NCBI GenBank assembly: GCA_023257915.1
Contig: JALRBB010000555.1
Location: forward strand, 1 to 14,144
Source of the DNA: Quisquiliibacterium sp.
GTDB lineage: Bacteria > Pseudomonadota > Gammaproteobacteria > Burkholderiales > Burkholderiaceae_E
Length of the DNA stretch: 14,144 nt
Direction of reading: 5' to 3'
The position numbers were made by a program, and so were the translations under genes. The first letter of the stretch is position 1. Every line of letters begins with the position of its first letter. A model generated the notes under the pieces. The model worked only from the letters and a program-made list of their open reading frames with translations, searched no databases and was not told where the DNA came from. Of this stretch, positions 7,713 through 14,144 are shown one piece after another.

Positions 7713-9077
7713 ATGCGCACAGGAACCCTTTCCAGACAGACCGGCGCCGCAACGCTGATGGTGACTCTGATCGTGCTGATGGTGATGACGATGATCACCT
7801 TCTTTGCGAACCGCAACATCCTGTTCGAGACCAAGACCGCGGCCAATCAGTACCGCTCGGTCAAGGCGATCGAGGCTGCGCAGGCGGGCGTGGAGTGGGC
7901 GATCGCCAAGTTCAACGACATGCACAAGATCACGGCAAGCTGTGGCCTGTCGAGTCTCACCAGCGACCGGACGATGCGCGACAAGTACCTCGACCCCGAC
8001 AGGGACGGGAAGTATTCGCCGACCGACCCGCCGGTGTCGGGCCTTCCGACCTGTCCGCAGCCGGCTGAGCCACCGTATGGCAATGCTGCCTACGAAGGCG
8101 CGCGGTATGTGCGAGACGGGCCGGCCTGCACGCTGATCAGTGGGGTGTGGCAGTGCAGTTGCCCAGCTGCGGGCGCGCTGCCGACGCTGCCACCGTGTTC
8201 CGACCCGAAGGGTTGTCCGACCTTTCGGCTGCGTTTTCAGAATGTCGTCAATTGCGCGCTCGCAACACCCGCGGTACAGGATCCGGGGCTGGTGCGCATT
8301 ACGTCGATCGGCTGCAACGATTCGCAAAAACCCTGCGTGCCGGCAGCCGGTGGGTCGGCCGATGGCATGGCAACCGTGACCCAGCTGGTCAAGCTGCTCA
8401 ATGGTCTGGCCACGGTACCGGCCGCCGCCCTGACCGCCAAGGGCAATGTCAATTTCGGCTCGAACGCGATCACCGCGACCAATGTCGATCCCGGCACCAA
8501 TGGCATCACGATCAACGCTGGTGGCAACATTACCGGGTTCATCGATCCGAAGACCGTGCAGTCGCTGCCAGGCACCCCGCCGACTGCGAGCCTGGTCGGC
8601 AACGACGCGTCGCTGGCCACGCTGACCGATGACCAGATGTTCGCGTCGTTCTTCGGCATGTCCAAAGACGCGTTCAAGGCGGCGTCGGCCACAACGGTCG
8701 TGAACTGCAGTGGCGTTTGTAACGCGGAGGTTCTGTCTGCGATCGATAGCGGTGCGCGCCAGATTTGGGTCGACGGGAACCTGTCGCTGAACTCAAACGC
8801 GGTGTTTGGCTCTGCGTCCAATCCGATCATGCTGGTGGTCAACGGGAACGCCGAAGTTCGGGGCACGATGACGATCTACGGTGTGCTTTACTGCCAAGAC
8901 GGGACCTGGGACAACACCGGTGGCGGCGATGCGCAGATCATCGGCGCGGCGATCGCTGAGGGTAACTTCACGGCAACCGGCACACCGAACCCCACTTATG
9001 ATCCGAACGTGCTCGCGAACTTGCGTGGCACATCTGGCCAGTTCGCGAAGTTGCCCGGAGGCTGGCGTGACTTCTGA
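7713..9077 (+). CDS. pilX: Oversized PilX-type minor pilin with beta-repeat C-terminus
   Basis: 454 residues against roughly 150-200 for typical PilX. The N-terminus (RQTG|AATLMV, hydrophobic to about residue 33, then a helix with AAQAGVEWA) fits the PilX N-terminal domain. Like PilX and GspK proteins it lacks the Glu at +5. DPDRDGKYSPTD at 94-105 resembles a calcium-binding loop. Residues about 50-230 are cysteine-rich, and the whole protein has 13 cysteines. The C-terminal third (about 243-275 and 350-425) is Asn/Gly-rich with short strand-like repeats such as IWVDGNLSLNSN and VVNGNAEVRG, suggesting a beta-solenoid or adhesin-like domain. The start ATG follows GAGGA (7701-7705), which overlaps the pilW stop. 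It probably sits at or near the pilus tip. PilX assignment rests on the N-terminus and the locus; the function of the large C-terminal part is unknown. Confidence 0.8.
   Translation: MRTGTLSRQTGAATLMVTLIVLMVMTMITFFANRNILFETKTAANQYRSVKAIEAAQAGVEWAIAKFNDMHKITASCGLSSLTSDRTMRDKYLDPDRDGKYSPTDPPVSGLPTCPQPAEPPYGNAAYEGARYVRDGPACTLISGVWQCSCPAAGALPTLPPCSDPKGCPTFRLRFQNVVNCALATPAVQDPGLVRITSIGCNDSQKPCVPAAGGSADGMATVTQLVKLLNGLATVPAAALTAKGNVNFGSNAITATNVDPGTNGITINAGGNITGFIDPKTVQSLPGTPPTASLVGNDASLATLTDDQMFASFFGMSKDAFKAASATTVVNCSGVCNAEVLSAIDSGARQIWVDGNLSLNSNAVFGSASNPIMLVVNGNAEVRGTMTIYGVLYCQDGTWDNTGGGDAQIIGAAIAEGNFTATGTPNPTYDPNVLANLRGTSGQFAKLPGGWRDF
9057..9061 (+). promoter_or_regulatory. Ribosome binding site of pilV (GGAGG)
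   Basis: GGAGG lies 5 nt before GTG 9067, inside the end of pilX. It fixes the pilV start at this GTG. The frame is open further upstream to 8881, but those codons only overlap pilX in another frame and would bury the prepilin motif. Confidence 0.75.
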
Positions 9078-10215
9078 GCGCCGTGGCGCGCGCCTGGCCA
9101 GGCATCTCTCGATCGCCGGCTTCTCGCTGCTCGAGGCGATGATCGCGATGGCGATCGGCGGTTTCGGTCTGATGGCGGTCGCGCGCTTACAGCTGGGTCT
9201 GCAGGCCGAATCGGATCTTGCCAAGCAGCTCGGCGAGGCGACCTTCATTGGCCAGCGCCGACTCGAGGAGTTGCGCGCGTTCGAGCGGATCCCGGTGGCC
9301 GATGCGGCGCAACTCGCGGCGGGCAGCTGGGGCTACGGCAACATCGCAAGCGGCTCACAGACGGTGGTCGGCGCGAATGCCAGCTACACGCTCGACTGGT
9401 CGATCGCCCAGCCGTCGACAACCACGGCCTACAAGACAGCGAGCCTAACGGTGCAATGGACTGACCGCCAGGGGCGGTCCCAGCAGGCCGGATTTTCGTC
9501 GATGATTGCGGCCGCCGATCCGTCGGCGGCGCTCAGGCTCGGGATTGCTCCGTCGGGCACGCCGGTGCGCAAACCGAAAGATCGCGATCTGAACGTGCCA
9601 GTTCCCGCCAGAGATCTTGGCGATGGCACCAGCGCATTTACGCCGCCCGGTGCTGCGTCGACAACGCAACTGGTGTTCAGCAACAGCACCGGATTGTTGA
9701 CCAAGAAATGCAATGGCGACCCCAATACGCCGAGCAGCTGGACTTGCTCGAACATCAATGCTTATCTGGTCACCGGCTACATCGGCTTCGAGACAGGCGG
9801 CGGAGCGCCAGTTGCGACGCCGACTTCGGCGATTGATCTGAGCTTTGTGCTCAGCGAGGGGGCGGTCGATACCTGTTATGACGACAGTGCCGCTGCCACG
9901 AAGATCTACACAGGGTTTATCACCTATACCTGCGTGATTGTCGGGCTGGATCACGACGCGAATCCGGCAACCCGCTCGCGCTGGTCCGGGCGCTCCGACC
10001 TGGTTGGCGCGAATGTCGGTCTTGCCGGCGGCGACAAGGTCTGCCGCTACAGCGCCGATTACAACGGCAATGGCGTGATCGACAGCGCCGAGCATCCGGC
10101 CAGTTACTCCCAGGTGACCGACAGTCTGGAAAACCAGAACTTCCTGATCATCAAGTCTAGCGCAAGCTGCCCGACCGGTGTGAGCACCGCGGCGACGGTC
10201 CAGCATCAGCCATGA
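9067..10215 (+). CDS. pilV: Oversized PilV-type minor pilin
   Basis: A 382-residue prepilin with an 18-residue basic leader cut after G18, then FSLLE (Glu +5 is E23) and the helix AMIAMAIGGFGLMAVARLQ, followed by a PilV-like region (AKQLGEATFIGQRRLEELRAFE). Typical PilV is about half this length; the extra part (roughly residues 160-382) has no domain I can name. It contains cysteines, a serine/threonine-rich stretch, and DYNGNGVIDSAE at 331-342, a full EF-hand/dockerin-type calcium loop. The gene starts at GTG with GGAGG 5 nt upstream and overlaps the pilX stop by 11 bases, so translation is probably coupled. It is the last pilin of the operon; no pilY1 follows. PilV is assigned from the N-terminus and context; a PilV-adhesin fusion is an alternative reading. 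Confidence 0.8.
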   Translation: MTSERRGARLARHLSIAGFSLLEAMIAMAIGGFGLMAVARLQLGLQAESDLAKQLGEATFIGQRRLEELRAFERIPVADAAQLAAGSWGYGNIASGSQTVVGANASYTLDWSIAQPSTTTAYKTASLTVQWTDRQGRSQQAGFSSMIAAADPSAALRLGIAPSGTPVRKPKDRDLNVPVPARDLGDGTSAFTPPGAASTTQLVFSNSTGLLTKKCNGDPNTPSSWTCSNINAYLVTGYIGFETGGGAPVATPTSAIDLSFVLSEGAVDTCYDDSAAATKIYTGFITYTCVIVGLDHDANPATRSRWSGRSDLVGANVGLAGGDKVCRYSADYNGNGVIDSAEHPASYSQVTDSLENQNFLIIKSSASCPTGVSTAATVQHQP

Positions 10216-10327
10216 GCGCGCGCCGGGCTCGCACCCAGGCGTTTCGGAATTCCGGTCTGCGGCGGATTGCGGCTTTCCGATCGCCAAGCGAAGGCGGCAC
10301 AATGCGCAGGACTGTGCAGGAGAGCCG

Positions 10328-11380
10328 ATGACGATTGATGCACTGCCCCCGGAACAGAACATCCCGGCTGTCTGGTACGGCCCGGCAATGATGGCAAGCG
10401 ATGCATGGCTGGTGCGTGTCGACGACCACGAAGTTGCCGAGGTCGAGGCCGCGGTGGCCGCTTGTCTCGCACGTAAACCATTGCGCCCGCCGACTGCCGC
10501 GTCCGACTTTCCGCTGCCGCGCTTTTCCAGCAAGCTCGCCGCTCTGGGCAATGAACTGCTCGAGGGTCGCGGCTTTGCGCTGCTGCGCGGGCTGCCGGTT
10601 GAGCGCTGGACGCAGGAGCAGGCTGCATATGCGTTTGTCGGCATCGGTGCGCATCTGGGCTCGGCTCGCTCGCAAAACGCGAAAGGCCACCTGCTCGGCC
10701 ATGTGCGTGACGTCGGCCTGTCCAGCAACGACCCGAACGTGCGCATCTACCAGACCAGCGAGCGCCAGACCTTCCACACCGATTCCTGCGACGTGGTCGC
10801 GCTGCTGTGCCTGCGCCGCTCGCGCTCTGGCGGCGAATCTTTGCTGGTCAGCTCCACAACGATCTATAACGAGATGCGCCGCCGCCGGCCAGACCTGGCC
10901 CGACTGCTGTTCGATCCAATCGCCACCGACCGGCGCGGCGAAGTGCCTGACGGGCAAAAACCCTTTTTCGAGATTCCGGTGTTCAGCTGGCATCAGGGTC
11001 GCCTGACCACCATTTATCACCGACCCTATATCGACAGCGCCCAGCGCTTCACCGATGCGCCACGGCTGACTGCTGCGCACATCGAGGCGCTGGACCTGTT
11101 TGACGCATTGGCGGAAGACCCCGCGCTGCATATGCAGATGTCCTTCCTGCCTGGCGACATGCAGTTCGTGCACAACCATGTGCTGCTGCACGACCGCAAC
11201 GGCTTCATCGACTGGCCCGAACCCGAACGGCGCCGGCACCTGCTGCGCCTGTGGCTGGCATGTCCGGGTGCGCGTGCGTTGCCCGAGGTGTTCGCGCAGC
11301 GCTACGGCAGCGTGACGATCGGCGATCGCGGCGGCATCGTGCTGCGCGACACCGTGCCCTGCGTGCCGGTTGACGCCTGA
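10328..11380 (+). CDS. TauD/TfdA-family Fe(II)/2-oxoglutarate-dependent dioxygenase
   Basis: A 350-residue cytoplasmic oxygenase that should couple 2-oxoglutarate decarboxylation to hydroxylation or cleavage of a small organic substrate. The iron ligands appear as H150 and D152 (FHTDSCD) with the distal histidine at H288 in HNHVLLHDR, resembling the LHGR-type motif of the gamma-butyrobetaine hydroxylase branch. R303 or R307 in RRRHLLRLWL would bind the 2-oxoglutarate carboxylate. GFALLRGLP near residue 80 is also typical of the family. The ATG has AGGAG 5 nt upstream (10318-10322). The gene lies 112 bp after pilV and 162 bp before a TRAP transporter set on the same strand, so it may act on the imported compound. 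The true substrate cannot be read from the sequence. No terminator with a T-run was seen after it. Confidence 0.82.
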   Translation: MTIDALPPEQNIPAVWYGPAMMASDAWLVRVDDHEVAEVEAAVAACLARKPLRPPTAASDFPLPRFSSKLAALGNELLEGRGFALLRGLPVERWTQEQAAYAFVGIGAHLGSARSQNAKGHLLGHVRDVGLSSNDPNVRIYQTSERQTFHTDSCDVVALLCLRRSRSGGESLLVSSTTIYNEMRRRRPDLARLLFDPIATDRRGEVPDGQKPFFEIPVFSWHQGRLTTIYHRPYIDSAQRFTDAPRLTAAHIEALDLFDALAEDPALHMQMSFLPGDMQFVHNHVLLHDRNGFIDWPEPERRRHLLRLWLACPGARALPEVFAQRYGSVTIGDRGGIVLRDTVPCVPVDA

Positions 11381-11533
11381 GCGTCGGCATCGCATTCCGG
11401 ATTTCATCACGCGCATCGGCACGGCGGTTTTTGGCGTCTTGCCGGCTGCGCTGGCTTGATGCAGACTGCGATCACCAAAGGACAAACCTGCCGCGAAGGC
11501 CGCGCGTTCGTGATTCATCGCAGTGCAGGCAAC

Positions 11534-11538
11534 AGGAG
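11534..11538 (+). promoter_or_regulatory. Ribosome binding site of dctP (AGGAG)
   Basis: AGGAG lies 4 nt before ATG 11543 and 7 nt before the adjacent in-frame ATG 11546. It rules out the in-frame ATG at 11456, which would put 29 residues before a normal signal peptide. Confidence 0.7.
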
Positions 11539-11542
11539 ACTG

Positions 11543-12571
11543 ATGATGAGCGTTTCGATTCGATCTGCATTTGCGATGTCTGTTGGCGCAGCGATTTGCG
11601 CGCTGGCCTTCCAGGGCCCTGTCCAGGCGGAACCCGTCAAGCTGCGCTATGCGTCGAGTGCGCCTCCCAAAACCGTTTGGGCGATGCAGACCGAGCGCCT
11701 GGCCAAGGACATCAACGAGCTCAGCAAGGGGGCCTTGCAGGTAGATGCGTTCATCAACTCGCAGCTTGGCAGCGAGCAGGACACCATCGCGCAGATCGCC
11801 CGTGGCCGTATCGATATGGGTGGCTATTCGGTCACCGCGGGCGCTTTGATCGTGCCGGAGCTCGCCTTGCTGAACCTGCCCTTCCTGTTCGAGAGCAAGG
11901 AAGTGCAGGACTGCGTGTTTGACAAGCACCTGTTCAATCCGATCCAGGGTATGTTTGCCAAGAAGGGCTTGCAGTTCCTTGGCTATGCGCACGTTGGCGA
12001 AACCAACATCATCGGTACCAAGCCCTACCCGACGCCGGATCAGCTCAAGGGCGTCAAGGCCCGTGCGCAGCCGACCAAGCTCGGGCCCTATCTGTGGACG
12101 GCATTCGGCGCCAACCCGAATCCGCTGCCGGTGACCGAATGGGCGGCTGCGCATCAGTCTGGCCTGGTCGATGTGGCCGACGCGCCGATGACCTTCTACG
12201 TGTTCGCGGGCCTGGGCAAGGTTGCCCCGGTGCTCACGGCAACCCGGCATCTGGATCAGGGCGGGGTGTTCGTGATGAACAAGAAGACCTTCGACAAGCT
12301 GCCCAAGGAAGCCCAGCAGGCGATGGTGCAGGCGGTTGAGCGCAATCCCGGGCCGACGCAACGCGCCGAGGTGCGTGGCTTCGAAGTCAAGGTCGCGCAG
12401 ATGCACCTGAAGAACGGCGGCAGTATCGTCGAGCTCACGCCGGAGCAGCGCAAGGTCTGGCGCGATGGCATGGAAGGTTCCTGGGGCGCGGCCGTCAAGG
12501 CGATGGGCGGTGAGTCGAGCCAGTTCTGGCAGCAGATCCAGTCCGGGATCAAGGCCTGCGAGAAGAAATAA
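11543..12571 (+). CDS. dctP: TRAP transporter substrate-binding protein DctP
   Basis: Periplasmic receptor of a tripartite ATP-independent transporter that captures an organic acid and delivers it to DctQM. The 342-residue product begins with a signal peptide of about 29 residues ending PVQA|EP. The DctP fold is shown by LRYASSAPP at the mature N-terminus, AQIARGRIDMGGYS, LALLNLPFLFES and the block KGVKARAQPTKLG, with the conserved carboxylate-binding arginine at R174. GANPNPLPVTEW and SGLVDVADAPMTFY follow. Two adjacent ATGs (11543 and 11546) both fit the ribosome site; the first is given. Only 15 bp separate it from dctQ, which indicates an operon. The substrate is probably a carboxylate because of R174; the neighbouring dioxygenase gene suggests it is further oxidised in the cell. 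Confidence 0.93.
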   Translation: MMSVSIRSAFAMSVGAAICALAFQGPVQAEPVKLRYASSAPPKTVWAMQTERLAKDINELSKGALQVDAFINSQLGSEQDTIAQIARGRIDMGGYSVTAGALIVPELALLNLPFLFESKEVQDCVFDKHLFNPIQGMFAKKGLQFLGYAHVGETNIIGTKPYPTPDQLKGVKARAQPTKLGPYLWTAFGANPNPLPVTEWAAAHQSGLVDVADAPMTFYVFAGLGKVAPVLTATRHLDQGGVFVMNKKTFDKLPKEAQQAMVQAVERNPGPTQRAEVRGFEVKVAQMHLKNGGSIVELTPEQRKVWRDGMEGSWGAAVKAMGGESSQFWQQIQSGIKACEKK

Positions 12572-12586
12572 GTTCGAACTACGTTC

Positions 12587-13174
12587 TTGAGCCCGATCGA
12601 ACCGATCGATGGCGCAGCGGCCGGCGGGCCTGCTGCGCCGGTCGCTGTACGCCGCATGTTGCTGGTCTGGCATCGTGCAGAGTGCTGGCTCGCGGTGGTC
12701 TGCTTCGGACTGATTGCGGCACTGTTGCTGACCGATGTGCTGGGCCGTGAACTGGTCGGCCCGGTGCTGCGTGCGATCGGCATCGATCTCGGTCCGATGG
12801 GCCTGTTCGGCTCCCAGCGAGTCTCGGTCTACGCGTTGATTGTCGGCAGCTTTGCCGGCATCGGCATCGCGACCGCGACAGGATCGCACCTGGTACCCAG
12901 GGTCGGGTATGTCTGGGTGCCGAAATCCTGGGACCCTGCGATGAACCGGCTGGCCGACCTGCTGACCGGCCTCGTGCTGGTCGCGGTCGCCTGGTACGGC
13001 TGGGTCTTCGTCGAGTCCTCACGGGAAACCGACTTGCGCGCCCCGGTGCTCGACTGGGCGGTCTGGCCGATGCAGATGGCGATCCCTCTGGGCTTCCTGT
13101 CGGCCGCGGGGCGCTACTTTCTGTACGCCGGATGGCCGGCAAGCAGGCCACAGCCGCCCGCGCATCAGGAATAA
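12587..13174 (+). CDS. dctQ: TRAP transporter small membrane subunit DctQ
   Basis: A 195-residue inner-membrane protein with four predicted helices (about 33-52, 80-97, 122-142 and 160-181), the usual DctQ topology. It pairs with DctM to form the sodium-driven permease. The family features ESSRETD near 143-149 and a proline in the last helix (AIPLGF) are present. The start is uncertain: TTG 12587 is used here, 15 bp after dctP. An in-frame ATG at 12656 (residue 24) would still keep all four helices. Neither has a visible Shine-Dalgarno sequence, so translation may be coupled to dctP. The region between residues 53 and 79 is longer than a bare loop and contains GIDLGPMGLFGS. Confidence 0.9.
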   Translation: MSPIEPIDGAAAGGPAAPVAVRRMLLVWHRAECWLAVVCFGLIAALLLTDVLGRELVGPVLRAIGIDLGPMGLFGSQRVSVYALIVGSFAGIGIATATGSHLVPRVGYVWVPKSWDPAMNRLADLLTGLVLVAVAWYGWVFVESSRETDLRAPVLDWAVWPMQMAIPLGFLSAAGRYFLYAGWPASRPQPPAHQE

Positions 13175-13191
13175 GCTGTGCGCCACGCTGA

Positions 13192-13196
13192 AAGGA
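13192..13196 (+). promoter_or_regulatory. Ribosome binding site of dctM (AAGGA)
   Basis: AAGGA is 7 nt before GTG 13204, within the 29-bp dctQ-dctM gap, and supports the GTG as the dctM start. Confidence 0.6.
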
Positions 13197-13203
13197 TCTT
13201 TGC

Positions 13204-14144
13204 GTGAACTCGCTCGCAGTCGTCGGGGTGGTGCTTGGCGGGCTGTTGCTGCGCCAGCCGCTGTTGGTCATCCTGCTTGGCGCGACTGCGTCGATCCATG
13301 TGTTCTGGGGACGGGGTCAGCTCGATTACATCATCGAGGACATGTGGGTCGGTCTCGACAAGGAGGTGATCCTGTCGATTCCGATGTTCCTGCTGTGCGG
13401 CAATGTGATGACGCGCGGTTCGATCGCGCAGCGTCTGATCCGGGTGATGGCGGCGATCACGGCGCCGTTGCCAGGTGGGCTGGCGGTGGCCACGGTGCTC
13501 TCATGCGCGGTATTCGCGGCGATCTCGGGTTCGTCGATCGTGACGATGTTGGCAATCGGGACGGTCATGCTGCCAGCGCTTCGCGAGGCCGGCTACGACC
13601 TGAAGTTCAGCATCGGATCGATCATGGCCGGTGGCACGCTGGGCATCATCATCCCGCCGTCGATCCCGATGATCATCTACGCGCTGGTCACCGAAAGCTC
13701 GGTCACCGACCTGTTCGTCGCGGGCATCGGTCCGGGTATTTTGCTGACCGTGGTGTTGTCGGCCTACGCGATCTGGCGTAACCGGGGCATTCGTACACGA
13801 GGCTTTGATTTTGTCGAGTTTCGCCGCGCGATGTCCGAAGGGATCTGGGCTTTGCTGATGCCGGTGATTCTGCTCGGCGGCATCTATTCCGGTTACTTCA
13901 CGCCGACCGAAGCGGCGGCGGTCGCGCTGGCCTATTCCCTGGTCATCGAAGGCTTCATCCACCGCGAGTTGAAGTGGCGCGACCTCTACCAAGTGGTGCT
14001 GGACACCTCCAAACTCGGTGGTTCGCTGTTTCCGGTGCTGGCGGTCGCGCTCAGTCTGAACATCCTGCTGACCGAGCATCGGGTACCGCAGCAGATGGTG
14101 GCCGTGATCCAGGACTACATCACCAGCCCGTTGATGTTCATGCT
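13204..14144 (+). CDS. dctM: TRAP transporter large permease DctM (3' end outside window)
   Basis: The main permease subunit of the TRAP transporter, moving substrate with sodium across the inner membrane. I translated the frame from GTG 13204 to the window end without a stop: 313 complete codons, so about 110 residues of a usual 425-residue protein are missing. Recognisable blocks are the N-terminal hydrophobic segment, VILSIPMFLLCGNVM, the first repeat AAISGSSIVTMLAIGTVMLP (from residue 105), the signature GGTLGIIIPPSIPMIIYA at 143-160, and FTPTEAAAVA at 232-241 with the conserved Thr-Glu. GTG is favoured by the AAGGA ribosome site 7 nt upstream. It is the third gene of a dctPQM set, with short gaps of 15 and 29 bp. 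Confidence 0.96.
   Translation, partial: MNSLAVVGVVLGGLLLRQPLLVILLGATASIHVFWGRGQLDYIIEDMWVGLDKEVILSIPMFLLCGNVMTRGSIAQRLIRVMAAITAPLPGGLAVATVLSCAVFAAISGSSIVTMLAIGTVMLPALREAGYDLKFSIGSIMAGGTLGIIIPPSIPMIIYALVTESSVTDLFVAGIGPGILLTVVLSAYAIWRNRGIRTRGFDFVEFRRAMSEGIWALLMPVILLGGIYSGYFTPTEAAAVALAYSLVIEGFIHRELKWRDLYQVVLDTSKLGGSLFPVLAVALSLNILLTEHRVPQQMVAVIQDYITSPLMFM

Noticed and set aside
8881..9066. Upstream extension of the pilV frame
   Set aside because: These codons overlap pilX, have no ribosome site and would place 62 residues before the prepilin leader; GTG 9067 has GGAGG 5 nt upstream.
10245..10254. Palindrome CGGAATTCCG in the pilV-dioxygenase gap
   Set aside because: A single 10-bp palindrome with no second copy or flanking promoter; expected often enough by chance.
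10157..12889. A 910-codon open frame on the minus strand
   Set aside because: It runs antisense across the dioxygenase, dctP and dctQ, whose + strand products match known families. Its own translation is low in family-like motifs and rich in Arg, His and Gln, as expected for the complement of GC-rich codons.

Overview
The window is GC-rich and almost fully coding. Every supported gene is on the + strand. The uroporphyrinogen decarboxylase gene directly followed by priA, the Rep-type helicase, the type IV minor pilin cluster and the TRAP transporter all point to a proteobacterium. The hemE-priA pairing makes a betaproteobacterium (Burkholderiales-like) the best guess. That placement is inferred from gene order and has not been tested by phylogeny.

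Positions 1-5718 are a housekeeping block: hemE (heme synthesis), a 315-bp intergenic region, priA (replication restart) and a rep-type 3'-5' helicase 27 bp further on. The hemE-priA gap is unlike its surroundings. It is AT-rich and holds two perfect DnaA boxes, several near matches and a 24-bp stretch that is 83% AT, so it could be a replication-origin-like element or a DnaA-controlled promoter region. hemE and rep both lack a Shine-Dalgarno sequence and have a -10-like hexamer only 7-10 nt before the start codon, which suggests leaderless or nearly leaderless mRNAs.

Positions 5719-10215 hold a minor-pilin operon, read as pilE - fimT - pilW - pilX - pilV. Three of the four gene junctions overlap or share bases, and the starts are set by clear ribosome sites. 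All five products have an N-terminal prepilin-type hydrophobic helix, and four carry the G|(F/L)xxxE cleavage motif. Unusual points are the gene order, the lack of pilY1 between pilX and the end of the operon, the oversized PilX (454 aa, 13 cysteines, beta-strand-repeat C-terminus) and PilV (382 aa), DxDxDG-type calcium-binding loops in PilW, PilX and PilV, and a GRxR motif in the FimT tail of the kind linked to DNA binding in natural transformation.

Positions 10328-14144 look like an uptake and catabolism module: a TauD/TfdA-family Fe(II)/2-oxoglutarate dioxygenase, then dctP (periplasmic binding protein), dctQ (small membrane subunit) and dctM (large permease, cut by the window end). The substrate cannot be read from sequence; an organic acid that the dioxygenase hydroxylates or cleaves is the natural hypothesis. 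No rRNA, tRNA, CRISPR array, insertion sequence or phage gene was seen.
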